From Streptomyces sp. CB02009 (GTDB lineage: Bacteria > Actinomycetota > Actinomycetes > Streptomycetales > Streptomycetaceae): a stretch of 64,000 nt of DNA. Below, piece by piece: positions 7,670 to 17,398 of this stretch (position 1 is the first letter of the stretch; each line of letters opens with the position of its first letter). The notes beneath the pieces were generated by a model that did not search any database, had not been told where the DNA came from, and saw nothing but the letters and a program-made list of their open reading frames with translations. A program made the position numbers and the translations under genes. Location: contig NZ_LIVV01000005.1 of assembly GCF_001905825.1 (NCBI RefSeq), positions 388,594 to 452,593 of the forward strand. Reading direction: 5' to 3'.

Positions 7670-9111
7670 GCGCCGCCCAGCGCCCCCGCCACGTCCCCCG
7701 CCGTCACCGGGCCGCCGCCCGACGCCCGGCGTGCCGCGAGGCCGTGCAGGTACGCCGCGCACGACGCCGCGTCCACCGGGCGCAGCCCCGCCGCGAGCAG
7801 CGAGCCCGCGAGGCCCGACAGGACGTCGCCGCTGCCCGCCGTCGCCAGCCACCCCGTCCCCGTCGGGTTCACCCGCACCGCGCCGCCCGCGGCCCGCCCG
7901 GCCTCCGTCACCGGCCCGCAGACCAGCGTCGTCGAGCCCTTGAGCAGCACCGTCGCCCCGAACCGCGCCGCCAGTTCCCGTACCGCCGCGAGCCGCCCCG
8001 CCTCCACCTCCTCCCGGGTCGCACCGAGCAGCGCCGCCGCCTCCCCGGCGTGCGGGGTGAGGACGGTCGGCGCGCTGCGGGCCCGTACGAGCGCGGGGTC
8101 GAGCCCGCGCAGCCCGTCCGCGTCCACGAGCACCGGCACGTCCGAGGCGAGGACCTCCGCGACGCCCGGCTCGTCCCCGAGCCCCGGCCCGACCACCCAG
8201 GCCTGCACCCGCCCGGCGCGGTCCGGCGGCCCGGGGTGGACCAGGGTCTCCGGGTGCGCCGCGATCACCGCGTCCGCCGCGGGCCCGACGTACCGCACGG
8301 CCCCGGCGCCGCCCCGCAGGGCACCCTCGACGGCGAGCACCGCCGCTCCCGGATAGCGCGCGGACCCGGCGACGACGCCGAGCACCCCGCGCCGGTACTT
8401 GTCGCTCTCGGCGGCGGGGACGGGCAGCAGCCGCGCCACGTCCTGGTGCTGGAGCGCCTCCAGGTCGGCCACGCCCGGCAGTTCGGCGCCGAGTCCGATG
8501 TCGACGAGGCGCAGCGCGCCCGCGTAGGACCGCGCCGGGTCGACGAGCAGGCCCGGCTTGTACGTCCCGAAGGTGACCGTCACGTCCGCCCGCAGGGCCT
8601 CCCCCGCCACCTCGCCGGTGTCCGCGTCGACGCCGCTCGGCAGGTCGACGGCGACGACGACGGCGTCGGAGCCGCGGGCGGCGCGGGCGACGGGCACGGC
8701 GTCGGGCCGGAGCCCGCCCCGTCCGCCGATGCCGGTGATGCCGTCGAGGACGAGGTCGGCGGCGGCGAGCGGTTCGAACGGGTCGTCGTGGGCGCTGTCC
8801 ACGACCCGGCCCCCGGCCGCCCGCAGGGCCGCGAGCCCGCCCTCGTGCGCGCGGTCGCCGAGCAGGACGGCGGTGACTCCGGCGCCGCGGCGGGCGAGCC
8901 GGGCCCCGGCGTAGAGGGCGTCGCCGCCGTTGTCGCCGCTGCCGACGAGGAGGGCGACCCTCGCCCCGTACACCCGTCCCTTCCCGAGGAGGGAGCAGCA
9001 GGCGGCGGCGAGTCCGGCGGCGGCGCGCTGCATGAGCGCGCCTTCGGGGAGTCGGGCCATGAGGGCGGCTTCGGCGGCCCGTACGGTCTCCACGCGGTGA
9101 GCGGTACGCAT
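7642..9111 (-). CDS. nnr: Bifunctional NAD(P)H-hydrate epimerase / ADP-dependent dehydratase
   Basis: Metabolite-repair enzyme of 489 residues. The N-terminal YjeF_N half (to about residue 215) has the epimerase signatures GSGDNGGDALYAG and VDLPSGVDADTG. The C-terminal ribokinase-like half carries the dehydratase motifs LTPHAGEAA and TAGSGDVLSG. The start chosen is the ATG at 9111. A distal iron box lies 77 bases upstream. Its last codons are repeated in tandem just after the stop. Confidence 0.95.
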   Translation of the reverse strand: MRTAHRVETVRAAEAALMARLPEGALMQRAAAGLAAACCSLLGKGRVYGARVALLVGSGDNGGDALYAGARLARRGAGVTAVLLGDRAHEGGLAALRAAGGRVVDSAHDDPFEPLAAADLVLDGITGIGGRGGLRPDAVPVARAARGSDAVVVAVDLPSGVDADTGEVAGEALRADVTVTFGTYKPGLLVDPARSYAGALRLVDIGLGAELPGVADLEALQHQDVARLLPVPAAESDKYRRGVLGVVAGSARYPGAAVLAVEGALRGGAGAVRYVGPAADAVIAAHPETLVHPGPPDRAGRVQAWVVGPGLGDEPGVAEVLASDVPVLVDADGLRGLDPALVRARSAPTVLTPHAGEAAALLGATREEVEAGRLAAVRELAARFGATVLLKGSTTLVCGPVTEAGRAAGGAVRVNPTGTGWLATAGSGDVLSGLAGSLLAAGLRPVDAASCAAYLHGLAARRASGGGPVTAGDVAGALGGAWRDVTAGL

Positions 9112-9187
9112 GGGGGCAGTCTGCCGCAGCCCCCGGACGCCCGCCCGCCGCCGTTCGCAGGGGGGTTGACGCCCTCCCCAATCCAAC

Positions 9188-9206
9188 TTAGGTTTGCCTT
9201 ACCTAA
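9188..9206. promoter_or_regulatory. Iron box upstream of nnr
   Basis: TTAGGTTTGCCTTACCTAA, an inverted repeat with TTAGGT/ACCTAA arms, matches the DmdR1 consensus at 16 of 19 positions. It lies between the converging end of acpS and the start of nnr, so nnr is the only visible target. Confidence 0.65.
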
Positions 9207-9252
9207 GTGCGCGACACTCTTCAACCCGACGCCGGCCCTGGCAGTCGCGCAC

Positions 9253-9300
9253 ACGAGCGCGGGGCCCGGCCGCCTTCCGGCAGCCGGGCCCCGCGCTCGT
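9253..9300 (-). terminator. Hairpin after acpS
   Basis: A perfect 17-bp stem (9253-9269 with 9284-9300) around a 14-base loop lies just beyond the acpS stop and before nnr. It has no U-tract, which is usual for Streptomyces terminators. Confidence 0.8.
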
Positions 9301-9323
9301 CCGTCCTCCTCCGCGGCCGCCGC

Positions 9324-9692
9324 TCACGCCTCGGCGATCACCACCGCGGACGCCACCCCCGCGTCATGGCTCAGCGACACGTGCCAGTGCTTCACGCCCA
9401 GCTCCTCCGCCCGCGCCGCCACCGTCCCGGTCACCCGCAGCCGCGGCTGCCCGGTGCCCTCGACGTACACCTCGGCGTCCGTCCAGTGCAGCCCGCCCGG
9501 CGCGCCGAGCGCCTTGGCGAGGGCCTCCTTGGCCGCGAACCGCACCGCCAGCGACGCGGGTCCCCGCCGCTCGCCGCTGGGGAGCAGCAGCTCGCTCTCC
9601 AGGAAGAGGCGCTGGAGCAGCCCCGGCGTCCGTTCGATCGACGCGGCGAACCGGTCGATCTCCGCCACGTCGATCCCCACCCCGATGATCAT
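9324..9692 (-). CDS. acpS: Holo-[acyl-carrier-protein] synthase AcpS
   Basis: Transfers 4'-phosphopantetheine from CoA to apo-ACP in fatty acid (and some polyketide) synthesis. 122 residues, usual length. Mg-binding Asp8 ([10 protein letters not shown]) and Glu56 ([13 protein letters not shown]) are present. The ATG at 9692 is chosen because AAGGTGA precedes it and the N-terminus MIIGVGIDV is canonical. It lies 24 bases after glmS and ends at a strong hairpin. Confidence 0.97.
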   Translation of the reverse strand: MIIGVGIDVAEIDRFAASIERTPGLLQRLFLESELLLPSGERRGPASLAVRFAAKEALAKALGAPGGLHWTDAEVYVEGTGQPRLRVTGTVAARAEELGVKHWHVSLSHDAGVASAVVIAEA

Positions 9693-9716
9693 CTGCTCAC
9701 CTTCACACGCACACAC

Positions 9717-11564
9717 TCACTCCACGGTCACGGACTTGGCCAGGTTGCGCGGCTGGTCGACCTCGTTGCCCCGCGCGGTGGCGAGCTCGCAGGCGAAGAC
9801 CTGGAGCGGCACCGTGGAGACCAGCGGCTGGAGCAGCGTAGGCGTGGCCGGGATGCGGACGAGGTGGTCGGCGTACGGGACGACCGCCTCGTCGCCCTCC
9901 TCGGCGATCACGATGGTGCGGGCGCCGCGGGCCCGGATCTCCTGGATGTTGGAGACGATCTTGTCGTGGAGCACGGAGCGGCCCTTGGGCGAGGGCACGA
10001 CCACGACCACCGGCAGGTCCTCCTCGATGAGCGCGATCGGCCCGTGCTTGAGCTCTCCCGCGGCGAAGCCCTCGGCGTGCATGTACGCCAGTTCCTTGAG
10101 CTTCAGGGCGCCTTCGAGGGCCACGGGGTAGCCGACGTGCCGGCCGAGGAAGAGGACGGTGTCCTTGTGGGCGAGGGAGCGGGCCAGCGCCCGGACCGGC
10201 TCCATGGTCTCCAGGACCCGCTCGACCTCGTCGCCGATCCGGGCCAGCTCGCGGACCACGGCGTGGATCTCGTCGCCCCACTGGGTGCCCCGCACCTGAC
10301 CGAGGTAGAGCGCGAGCAGGTAGCAGGCCACGAGCTGGGTGAGGAAGGCCTTGGTGGAGGCGACGGCGACCTCGGGCCCGGCGTGGGTGTACAGCACGGC
10401 GTCGGACTCGCGCGGGATCGTCGAGCCGTTCGTGTTGCAGACGGCGAGCACCTTCGCGCCCTGCTCCCGGGCGTGCCGCAGCGCCATCAGCGTGTCCATC
10501 GTCTCGCCCGACTGGGAGATGGCGATGACGAGGGTGCGCTGCCCGAGGATCGGGTCCCGGTAGCGGAACTCGCTGGCGAGCTCGACCTCGCAGGGGATGC
10601 GGGTCCAGTGCTCGATGGCGTACTTGGCGATGAGGCCGGCGTGGAACGCGGTGCCGCACGCGATGATGACGATCTTGTCGGCCTCGCGGAGCACGGCGTC
10701 GGGGATGCGCACCTCGTCGAGGGTGAGCCGGCCGGAGCCGTCGATCCGGCCGAGGAGGGTGTCGGCGACGGCCTTGGGCTGCTCGGCGATCTCCTTGAGC
10801 ATGAAGTAGTCGTAGCCGCCCTTCTCGGCGGCGGAGGCGTCCCAGTCCACGTGGAAGGCGCGGACGTCGGCGGGCGCGCCGTCGAAGTCGGTGACGGTGA
10901 CGCCGTCCCTGGTCAGCTCGACGACCTGGTCCTGGCCGAGCTCGATGGCCGACCGGGTGTGGGCGATGAACGCGGACACGTCGGACGCGAGGAAGTTCTC
11001 CCCCTCGCCGACACCGACGACGAGCGGCGAGTTGCGGCGGGCGCCGACGACCACGTCAGGCTGGTCAGCGTGCACGGCGACCAGGGTGAAGGCCCCGTCG
11101 AGCCGCCGGCACACCAGCCGCATCGCCTCCGCGAGGTCCCCCGCGGAGGAGAACTCCTCGGCGATGAGGTGGGCCACGACCTCGGTGTCCGTCTCGGACA
11201 GCAGGTCGTGGCCGCGCTCGGCGAGCTCGTCCCGCAGGGGGGCGAAGTTCTCGATGATGCCGTTGTGGACGACGGCGACGCGCCCGGCGTTGTCCAGGTG
11301 CGGGTGCGCGTTGGCGTCGGTCGGCCCGCCGTGGGTGGCCCAGCGGGTGTGTCCGATGCCCACGGACCCGCCGGCGAGCGGCCGGTCCACGAGCTCCTTC
11401 TCCAGGTTGACGAGCTTGCCCGCCTTCTTGGCCGCGGCGAGCCCTCCGTCGGAGAGCACCGCGACACCGGCCGAGTCGTAGCCCCGGTATTCGAGCCTCT
11501 TGAGGCCCGCGACCACCACATCAAGCGCCGACTGCCCGCCGACGTATCCCACGATTCCGCACAT
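9717..11564 (-). CDS. glmS: Glutamine--fructose-6-phosphate aminotransferase (isomerizing)
   Basis: First enzyme of UDP-GlcNAc synthesis: makes glucosamine-6-phosphate from fructose-6-phosphate and glutamine. 615 residues. Cys2 of MCGIVGYVG is the glutaminase nucleophile; two SIS sugar-phosphate domains follow, with SQSGETMDT and a C-terminal NLAKSVTVE. It lies 39 bases after the lipoprotein gene and upstream of acpS. glmM, the next enzyme of the pathway, is 3 kb away. Confidence 0.98.
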   Translation of the reverse strand: MCGIVGYVGGQSALDVVVAGLKRLEYRGYDSAGVAVLSDGGLAAAKKAGKLVNLEKELVDRPLAGGSVGIGHTRWATHGGPTDANAHPHLDNAGRVAVVHNGIIENFAPLRDELAERGHDLLSETDTEVVAHLIAEEFSSAGDLAEAMRLVCRRLDGAFTLVAVHADQPDVVVGARRNSPLVVGVGEGENFLASDVSAFIAHTRSAIELGQDQVVELTRDGVTVTDFDGAPADVRAFHVDWDASAAEKGGYDYFMLKEIAEQPKAVADTLLGRIDGSGRLTLDEVRIPDAVLREADKIVIIACGTAFHAGLIAKYAIEHWTRIPCEVELASEFRYRDPILGQRTLVIAISQSGETMDTLMALRHAREQGAKVLAVCNTNGSTIPRESDAVLYTHAGPEVAVASTKAFLTQLVACYLLALYLGQVRGTQWGDEIHAVVRELARIGDEVERVLETMEPVRALARSLAHKDTVLFLGRHVGYPVALEGALKLKELAYMHAEGFAAGELKHGPIALIEEDLPVVVVVPSPKGRSVLHDKIVSNIQEIRARGARTIVIAEEGDEAVVPYADHLVRIPATPTLLQPLVSTVPLQVFACELATARGNEVDQPRNLAKSVTVE

Positions 11565-11603
11565 GACGGCAGCCTACGGCGGAAGGCGCCCGAAGGGCCG
11601 GAG

Positions 11604-12374
11604 TCAGGACAGCTTGGCGGCCTGCGCGTCGATGACGGCCTGCGGCAGCTCCTTGACCCCACCGGGGACGAGGCTGATCGTCGAGAACGACGCGAGCGTG
11701 TTGCCCTGGCGGAAGACGACGAGCTTGCTGACGAACGGCTGCCCCTCCATGTCGGAGGTGACGGTGAAGGCGACGGCCTCCTCACCGGCGGTGACGGTCT
11801 CCGGAGCGACCTTGGCCACCTTCGTCTTCTCCTTGAGGTGGACGACCTGGAAGCCGCCGGCGCACTCCGCACCGGCCTTCTTCACCGAGGCGAAGGCCTC
11901 CTGCGCGCCCTGCCCGTCGTACGAGCCGAGCGTGACCGCCGTGACCCGGGCGCCGAGACCGCCGAGCAGCGCGTCCTCGGGCGAGGCCGACGCGTCCTTC
12001 TTCGGCTCTTCGAGGACCTTGCGCTCCGCCGACGCGGCGGGCGAGCCGGGCGAGAGGAAGGACATGGCGTGGGCGATCGGCGTGCAGGCGGCCTTGTCGG
12101 CGGTGACCGAGGCCGCCGGGACGACGTCCCCGGTCTCGGTCTTCTGCACCTGGTGGCCCTTGAGGTCGGCCCGCTCGACGATCGCCTTCTCCAGCTCGGC
12201 GTCGGACAGCGTCCTGGCCGCGGGCCCGCTCGTGGCGGAGGCGCCGGGCGCGGCGGTGCCGCCGGCCTTGTCGCCCTTCCCGTCGCTCTTCTCCCCGCCA
12301 CCGCAGGCGGTGACGAGCAGGGCGAGGGAGACGGCGGTGGCCGCGACGGCGGCGCTTCGCATGGACGTACGCAT
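11604..12374 (-). CDS. Putative surface lipoprotein, function unknown
   Basis: 256 residues from the ATG at 12374 (an ATG at 12362 is also possible). The signal sequence ends in a lipobox, LLVTAC, then Gly/Lys/Ala-rich linker. The mature region is a soluble alpha/beta domain without recognisable catalytic motifs; it contains two well-spaced Cys (around DKAACTP and AGAECAGG) that could form a disulfide. Similar secreted sensor-like lipoproteins are common in Streptomyces. It is 39 bases upstream of glmS and may share its transcript. Confidence 0.8.
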   Translation of the reverse strand: MRTSMRSAAVAATAVSLALLVTACGGGEKSDGKGDKAGGTAAPGASATSGPAARTLSDAELEKAIVERADLKGHQVQKTETGDVVPAASVTADKAACTPIAHAMSFLSPGSPAASAERKVLEEPKKDASASPEDALLGGLGARVTAVTLGSYDGQGAQEAFASVKKAGAECAGGFQVVHLKEKTKVAKVAPETVTAGEEAVAFTVTSDMEGQPFVSKLVVFRQGNTLASFSTISLVPGGVKELPQAVIDAQAAKLS

Positions 12375-12571
12375 GGGTGGTGGCTCTCTGCTTCTCTTCG
12401 TGTTCTCGTCGTGCCGCCCCCGGGCGGCTCCCCCCGCGTGAAGAACAACGGCCCACGCGGCGTCAAGAAGGATCACCCGCCGACGGCGCCACGACAACCG
12501 CTTTTGCCGCGTGACCCACCCCACGGCCACCCCACGGCCCACAGAGCCGTGCGACCCCCGACAATGGCGGG

Positions 12572-13540
12572 GTGATCACTTCGCCGCCACGAAGCGCCAA
12601 CGGCACGACGCCCTACGTCGACCTCACCCGCGCCGAGTGGAGCGCCCTGCGCGACAAGACCCCGCTCCCCCTCACCGCCGAGGAGGTCGAGCGGCTCCGC
12701 GGTTTCGGCGACGTCATCGACCTCGACGAGGTACGGGACATCTACCTCCCGCTGTCCCGGCTGCTCAATCTGTACGTGCAGGCCACCAGCGGACTGCGGG
12801 GCGCCCTCAACACCTTCCTCGGCGAGAACGCCGAGCAGCGCGGCACCCCCTTCGTCATAGGAGTCGCCGGTTCGGTCGCCGTCGGGAAGTCGACGGTCTC
12901 CCGTCTGCTCCAGGCCCTCCTCGCCCGCTGGCCGGAGCACCCGCGCGTGGAGCTGGTCACCACGGACGCCTTCCTCTACCCGATGGAGGAGCTGAAGGCC
13001 CGCGGCCTGATGTCCCGCAAGGGCTTCCCCGAGTCGTACGACCGCCGGGCCCTGACCCGGTTCGTCGCCGACATCAAGGCGGGCAAGGACGAGGTCAGCG
13101 CGCCGGTCTACTCGCACCTGATCTACGACCGCGTCCCCGGCGAGCGCCTCGTCGTCCGCCGCCCGGACATCCTCATCGTCGAGGGACTGAACGTCCTCCA
13201 GCCGGCCCTGCCCGGCAAGGACGGCCGCACCCGCGTCGGCCTCGCCGACTACTTCGACTTCTCGGTGTACGTGGACGCGCGCCCGGAGGACATCGAGCGC
13301 TGGTACCTCAACCGCTTCCGCAAGCTGCGCCTCACCGCCTTCCAGGACCCCGACTCGTACTTCCAGCGCTACACCCAGGTCTCCGAGGACGAGGCCCTCG
13401 ACTACGCGCGCACCATGTGGCGGACCATCAACAAGGTGAACCTCCTGGAGAACGTGGCCCCGACGCGCGGCCGGGCGACCCTCGTCGTCCGCAAGGGCCC
13501 CGACCACAAGGTGCAGCGGCTGAGCCTCCGTAAGCTCTGA
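12572..13540 (+). CDS. coaA: Type I pantothenate kinase
   Basis: Phosphorylates pantothenate, the first committed step of CoA synthesis. 322 residues from a GTG start. The Walker A motif is GSVAVGKST, and the signature TTDAFLYPM and [11 protein letters not shown] are those of the bacterial type I (PanK) family. It is followed after 2 bases by the DUF389 gene, so the two are probably co-transcribed. Confidence 0.97.
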   Translation: MITSPPRSANGTTPYVDLTRAEWSALRDKTPLPLTAEEVERLRGFGDVIDLDEVRDIYLPLSRLLNLYVQATSGLRGALNTFLGENAEQRGTPFVIGVAGSVAVGKSTVSRLLQALLARWPEHPRVELVTTDAFLYPMEELKARGLMSRKGFPESYDRRALTRFVADIKAGKDEVSAPVYSHLIYDRVPGERLVVRRPDILIVEGLNVLQPALPGKDGRTRVGLADYFDFSVYVDARPEDIERWYLNRFRKLRLTAFQDPDSYFQRYTQVSEDEALDYARTMWRTINKVNLLENVAPTRGRATLVVRKGPDHKVQRLSLRKL

Positions 13541-13542
13541 GG

Positions 13543-14502
13543 ATGCTGCATCTCCGGATGATCGTGCCGCCCGACCGCACCAGGGCCGCCGTCGAGGTGA
13601 TCGAGTCCACGGTCGGCACCACGCACCTGGTGGTCCTGCCCGGGGCGGCCCGGGTGCCCTCGGGCGACGTGGTCATGTGCGACGTCGCCCGCGAGGCGGG
13701 CGACGAACTCCTCAAGGGACTGCGCGCGCTGAGGATCGATCAGGACGGCTCCATCGCGGTCGAGAACATCGACTTCTCGCTCTCCACCCGCGCGGACACC
13801 GCCGAGAAGGAGGCTCCGGGCGAGCCCGCGGACGCGGTGCTCTGGGAGCAGCTGGAGGGGGCCACGCACGAGGAGTCGACGCTCTCCATCACGTACAGCG
13901 CGTTCATGATCCTGGCGACGATGATCGCGGCCTGCGGTGTCGTCCTGGACAACGCGATCCTGATCGTGGGCGCCATGGCGGTCGGACCGGAGTTCGGCCC
14001 GCTCGCCGGGGTCTGCACGGCGGTGGTGCGCCGCGAGCCGAGACTGGCCGCGCGCTCGCTGATCGCGCTGATCATCGGCTTCGCGGCGGCGATCGCGGCG
14101 ACCACGGTGTTCAGCCTGGGGATGGACGCACTCGACCTGTTCAGCGAGAGCCGCCTCGACGGCGACCGCCCCAACACCAGCTTCATCTGGCAGCCGGACC
14201 CGTTCTCCTTCGTCGTGGCCCTGCTCGCGGGCATCGCGGGCATGCTCTCGCTGACCTCGGCCAAGTCCGGGGCCCTGGTGGGCGTGGCGATCTCGGTGAC
14301 GACGGTCCCGGCGGGCGCGAACGCGGCGGTCGCCCTCAGCTACGGCGACTTCGGCCAGATGTGGGGCTCGATCGAGCAGCTGATGCTGAACCTGTTCGGC
14401 ATCATGCTGGCCGGGGTGCTGACCCTGTACGGGCAGAAACTCCTCTGGCGCACCCAGCGCGGCCACTGGCGCCGCACCCCCGGGACCCGCGGGGAAAGCT
14501 GA
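13543..14502 (+). CDS. DUF389 family membrane protein
   Basis: 319 residues. The N-terminal third is soluble and ferredoxin-like (MLHLRMIVPPDRTRAAVEVI). The C-terminal part has about five to six hydrophobic helices, including AFMILATMIAACGVVLDNAI and IVGAMAVGPEFGPLAG, the pattern that defines DUF389/YhhN-like transporter candidates. The biochemical role is unknown. It overlaps nothing and starts 2 bases after coaA, then converges on glmM at a 36-bp palindrome. Confidence 0.85.
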   Translation: MLHLRMIVPPDRTRAAVEVIESTVGTTHLVVLPGAARVPSGDVVMCDVAREAGDELLKGLRALRIDQDGSIAVENIDFSLSTRADTAEKEAPGEPADAVLWEQLEGATHEESTLSITYSAFMILATMIAACGVVLDNAILIVGAMAVGPEFGPLAGVCTAVVRREPRLAARSLIALIIGFAAAIAATTVFSLGMDALDLFSESRLDGDRPNTSFIWQPDPFSFVVALLAGIAGMLSLTSAKSGALVGVAISVTTVPAGANAAVALSYGDFGQMWGSIEQLMLNLFGIMLAGVLTLYGQKLLWRTQRGHWRRTPGTRGES

Positions 14503-14504
14503 GA

Positions 14505-14540
14505 GGGCCCCGCCGTACCGGTACCGGTACGGCGGGGCCC
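14505..14540. terminator. Bidirectional terminator, perfect 36-bp palindrome
   Basis: Two 18-bp arms beginning GGGCCCCGCCGTACCGGT form an uninterrupted palindrome between the converging DUF389 and glmM genes. Confidence 0.85.
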
Positions 14541-14567
14541 CCAACGCATGACGGCGCCTCAGAAAGC

Positions 14568-15926
14568 CTAGCCGAGCGCCGACTTCACGACGTCCGCGAG
14601 CCGCTGCGCCACCGCGCGCGCCTGCTCGATGTCCGCCGCCTCGACCATGACGCGGACCAGCGGCTCGGTGCCGGAGGGACGCAGCAGGACGCGGCCGGTG
14701 GAGCCGAGCTCGGACTCGGCGGCGGTGACGGCCGCGGCGAGGTCGCCGGAGGTCTTCACCCGGGACTTGTCGACGTCGGGGACGTTGATGAGGATCTGCG
14801 GGAGCCGCTCCATCACCCCGGCGAGGTCCGCGAGCGACGTGCCGGTGGCGGCGACCCGGGCGGCCAGCATGAGGCCGGTGAGGGTGCCGTCGCCGGTGGT
14901 GGCGTGGTCGAGCACGATGACGTGCCCGGACTGCTCGCCGCCGAGCGCGAAGCCGTGCTCCTTCATGGACTCCAGGACGTAGCGGTCGCCGACCGCCGTC
15001 TGGACGAGGTTCAGGCCCTCGCGCTCCATGGCGAGCTTGAAGCCCAGGTTCGACATGACGGTCGCGACGACGGTGTCCCCGCGCAGCGCACCGGACTCCC
15101 GCATGGCGAGGGCGAGCACGGCGAGGATCTGGTCGCCGTCGACCTCGTTGCCCGCGGCGTCCACCGCGAGGCAGCGGTCGGCGTCGCCGTCGTGCGCGAT
15201 GCCCAGGTCGGCGCCGTGCGCGACGACGGCGGCCTTGAGCAGGCCGAGGTGGGTGGAGCCGCAGCCGTCGTTGATGTTGAGGCCGTCCGGCTCGGCGCCG
15301 ATGGTGACGACCTGGGCGCCGGCCCGGGTGAAGGCCTCGGGCGAGACGCGGGCGGCGGCGCCGTGGGCCTCGTCGAGGACGACCTTGAGACCGTCGAGGC
15401 GGTTCGGGAGGACGGCGATGAGGTGGGCGACGTAGGTGTCGAAGCCCTCGTCGTAGTCACGGACCCGGCCGACACCGGAACCGGTCGGACGCTCCCAGGG
15501 GGCGCCGGTGCGGTGCTCCTCGTAGACGGCCTCGATCTTGTCCTCGAGCTCGTCGGCGAGCTTGTGGCCGCCGCGCGCGAAGAACTTGATGCCGTTGTCG
15601 GGCATGGCGTTGTGGCTGGCGGAGAGCATCACGCCGAGGTCGGCGCCGAGCACGCCGGTGAGGTGGGCCACGGCCGGGGTGGGCAGCACGCCGACGCGCA
15701 GCACGTCGACGCCGGCGCTGGCGAGACCGGCCACGACGGCGGCTTCGAGGAACTCTCCGGACGCGCGGGGATCACGTCCGACCACCGCGGTCGGCCGATG
15801 GCCCTCGAAGGTGCCCGCCTCGGCGAGCACGTGCGCGGCCGCGACCGACAGGCCGAGCGCGAGCTCCGCCGTCAGGTCCGCGTTGGCCACACCGCGTACG
15901 CCGTCCGTGCCGAAGAGTCGTCCCAC
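14568..15926 (-). CDS. glmM: Phosphoglucosamine mutase
   Basis: Converts glucosamine-6-phosphate to glucosamine-1-phosphate for UDP-GlcNAc. 452 residues, usual length. The phosphoserine is Ser104 in [12 protein letters not shown]; the metal loop is DGDADRCL and the phosphate-binding loop [10 protein letters not shown]. It follows rpsI on the same strand, the classic Streptomyces arrangement, but a hairpin with a U-tract (16006-16046) separates them. Confidence 0.98.
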   Translation of the reverse strand: MGRLFGTDGVRGVANADLTAELALGLSVAAAHVLAEAGTFEGHRPTAVVGRDPRASGEFLEAAVVAGLASAGVDVLRVGVLPTPAVAHLTGVLGADLGVMLSASHNAMPDNGIKFFARGGHKLADELEDKIEAVYEEHRTGAPWERPTGSGVGRVRDYDEGFDTYVAHLIAVLPNRLDGLKVVLDEAHGAAARVSPEAFTRAGAQVVTIGAEPDGLNINDGCGSTHLGLLKAAVVAHGADLGIAHDGDADRCLAVDAAGNEVDGDQILAVLALAMRESGALRGDTVVATVMSNLGFKLAMEREGLNLVQTAVGDRYVLESMKEHGFALGGEQSGHVIVLDHATTGDGTLTGLMLAARVAATGTSLADLAGVMERLPQILINVPDVDKSRVKTSGDLAAAVTAAESELGSTGRVLLRPSGTEPLVRVMVEAADIEQARAVAQRLADVVKSALG

Positions 15927-16005
15927 AGCTGTCCTCCGAGAAATACGTGCCCAAGCTGATGAAAGGTGAAAGATGAAAGGCGAAGGCGAAAGAGTTATGA
16001 AAAAA

Positions 16006-16046
16006 CGTACGCCCCGACGGCACGGGCAGTGCCGCCGGGGCGTACG
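16006..16046 (-). terminator. Intrinsic terminator of rplM-rpsI
   Basis: Near-perfect stem with CGTACGCCCC and GGGGCGTACG arms, followed on the minus strand by a run of T residues. It lies 20 bases after the rpsI stop. The remaining bases up to glmM are purine-rich and carry no gene. Confidence 0.9.
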
Positions 16047-16066
16047 AAAGCAGACCGAGCAGGCGA

Positions 16067-16579
16067 TTAACGCTTGCTGTACTGCGGAGCCTTACGGGCC
16101 TTCTTGAGACCGGCCTTCTTGCGCTCGACCGCACGGTCGTCGCGGGAGAGGAAGCCGGCCTTCTTCAGCGCCGGGCGGTTGTTCTCGACGTCCGCCTCGT
16201 TCAGCGCACGGGCCACGCCGAGGCGCAGGGCGCCGGCCTGACCGGAGACACCGCCACCCGCGATGCGGGCGATGACGTCGTAGCGGTTGTCGAGCTCGAG
16301 CACCTTGAAGGGCTCGTTGACTTCCTGCTGGTGCACCTTGTTGGGGAAGTAGTCCTCAAGGGTGCGACCGTTGATCTTCCACTTGCCGGTGCCCGGAACG
16401 ATCCGGACGCGGGCGATGGCGTTCTTGCGACGGCCCAGGCCGGCGGCCGGCTGCGGGTCGCCGAAGCGGGACGCGAGCGACTCGGAGGTGTACTCACCCT
16501 CGACGAGCTCGGTCTCGGTGGTGTACTCCTCGACGCCCTCGAACTCGTCGACGGGGGTCTCGGGGGTGGTCTCGGCCAC
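16067..16579 (-). CDS. rpsI: 30S ribosomal protein S9
   Basis: Small-subunit protein whose C-terminal tail reaches the P-site tRNA. 170 residues from a GTG start at 16579 that has GAGGAG upstream. The core begins at [14 protein letters not shown] and ends with the basic [12 protein letters not shown] tail. An acidic, Glu/Thr-rich N-terminal extension of about 45 residues is typical of actinobacteria. Second gene of the rplM-rpsI pair. Confidence 0.98.
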   Translation of the reverse strand: MAETTPETPVDEFEGVEEYTTETELVEGEYTSESLASRFGDPQPAAGLGRRKNAIARVRIVPGTGKWKINGRTLEDYFPNKVHQQEVNEPFKVLELDNRYDVIARIAGGGVSGQAGALRLGVARALNEADVENNRPALKKAGFLSRDDRAVERKKAGLKKARKAPQYSKR

Positions 16580-16623
16580 GATGCTCCTCAGATTTCTTTC
16601 GTTCTTAGGGGGTGTGGCCGGAA

Positions 16624-17067
16624 CTACTGCGCGACCTGGGTGATCTCGAACGGAACCGGCTGCTGCGCAGCGTGCGGGTGGTTCTCGCCCGCGTAGACCT
16701 TCAGCTTCGAGAGCATCTGACGGCCCAGGGTGTTCTTGGGGATCATGCCCTTGATGGCCTTCTCGACGGCCTTCTCGGGGTTCTTGTCCAGCAGCTCGTC
16801 GTAACGGACGGAGCGCAGACCGCCCGGGAAGCCGGAGTGGCGGTACGCCAGCTTCTGGGTCTTCTTGTTGCCGGACAGGTGAACCTTGTCGGCGTTGATG
16901 ATGATGACGAAGTCGCCCATGTCCATGTGGGGGGCGTAGACCGGCTTGTGCTTGCCTCGGAGGAGGTTCGCAGCCGTGGTCGCCAGACGGCCCAGGACGA
17001 TGTCCTGCGCGTCGATGATGTGCCACTGGCGAGTGACATCGCCGGGCTTGGGGCTGTACGTACGCAC
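16624..17067 (-). CDS. rplM: 50S ribosomal protein L13
   Basis: Early-assembly large-subunit protein, 147 residues from a GTG start at 17067. Family signatures include [16 protein letters not shown] and [19 protein letters not shown]. It precedes rpsI by 44 bases in the conserved L13-S9 operon. A good promoter candidate lies about 180 bases upstream. Confidence 0.98.
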   Translation of the reverse strand: MRTYSPKPGDVTRQWHIIDAQDIVLGRLATTAANLLRGKHKPVYAPHMDMGDFVIIINADKVHLSGNKKTQKLAYRHSGFPGGLRSVRYDELLDKNPEKAVEKAIKGMIPKNTLGRQMLSKLKVYAGENHPHAAQQPVPFEITQVAQ

Positions 17068-17245
17068 TTCGTAGCCTTCGCTTCTTCAGTGGATGGAGTC
17101 CAGACACACCTGAAGCGATCATGCAGCTGGGGCCTACACTGCCGGGAACGACGCCCGTATGCGAGCCACTGGTAACTGCTCCAGGGAACCTGCGTAGGGG
17201 TTCGTCACATGAGAGCGACGAAGCCAATACGCATAACAAACCGCA

Positions 17246-17275
17246 ACCCTACCCGCGCCACCCCTGATGGGTCAA
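17246..17275 (-). promoter_or_regulatory. Candidate vegetative promoter of rplM-rpsI
   Basis: On the minus strand TTGACC (17275-17270) and TAGGGT (17251-17246) are separated by 18 bases, a good match to a HrdB-type promoter. The implied leader is about 170 bases. The rest of the 331-bp gap (17068-17398) holds the ABC-F terminator and short GC-rich direct repeats near 17345-17405. Confidence 0.5.
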
Positions 17276-17290
17276 AACGCCGGGGGACAC

Positions 17291-17315
17291 GGGGACGCGG
17301 GGCTCCCGCGTCCCC
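17291..17315 (-). terminator. Hairpin after the ABC-F gene
   Basis: GGGGACGCGGG (17291-17301) pairs perfectly with CCCGCGTCCCC (17305-17315) across a 3-base loop, 84 bases past the ABC-F stop. Confidence 0.65.
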
Positions 17316-17398
17316 GCCCGGACCACCGCGCCCGGGCCCCCGCCCCGGCCTCCGCCCAGGTCACCGCGCCCAGGCCCGCCCAGGTCACCGCGCCCGGG

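Noticed and set aside
9207-12575. Very long plus-strand open frame opposite acpS and glmS
   Set aside because: It is a mirror of the strong minus-strand genes, a common effect of 70% GC sequence; composition is Arg/Gly/Val-rich and no motif is seen.
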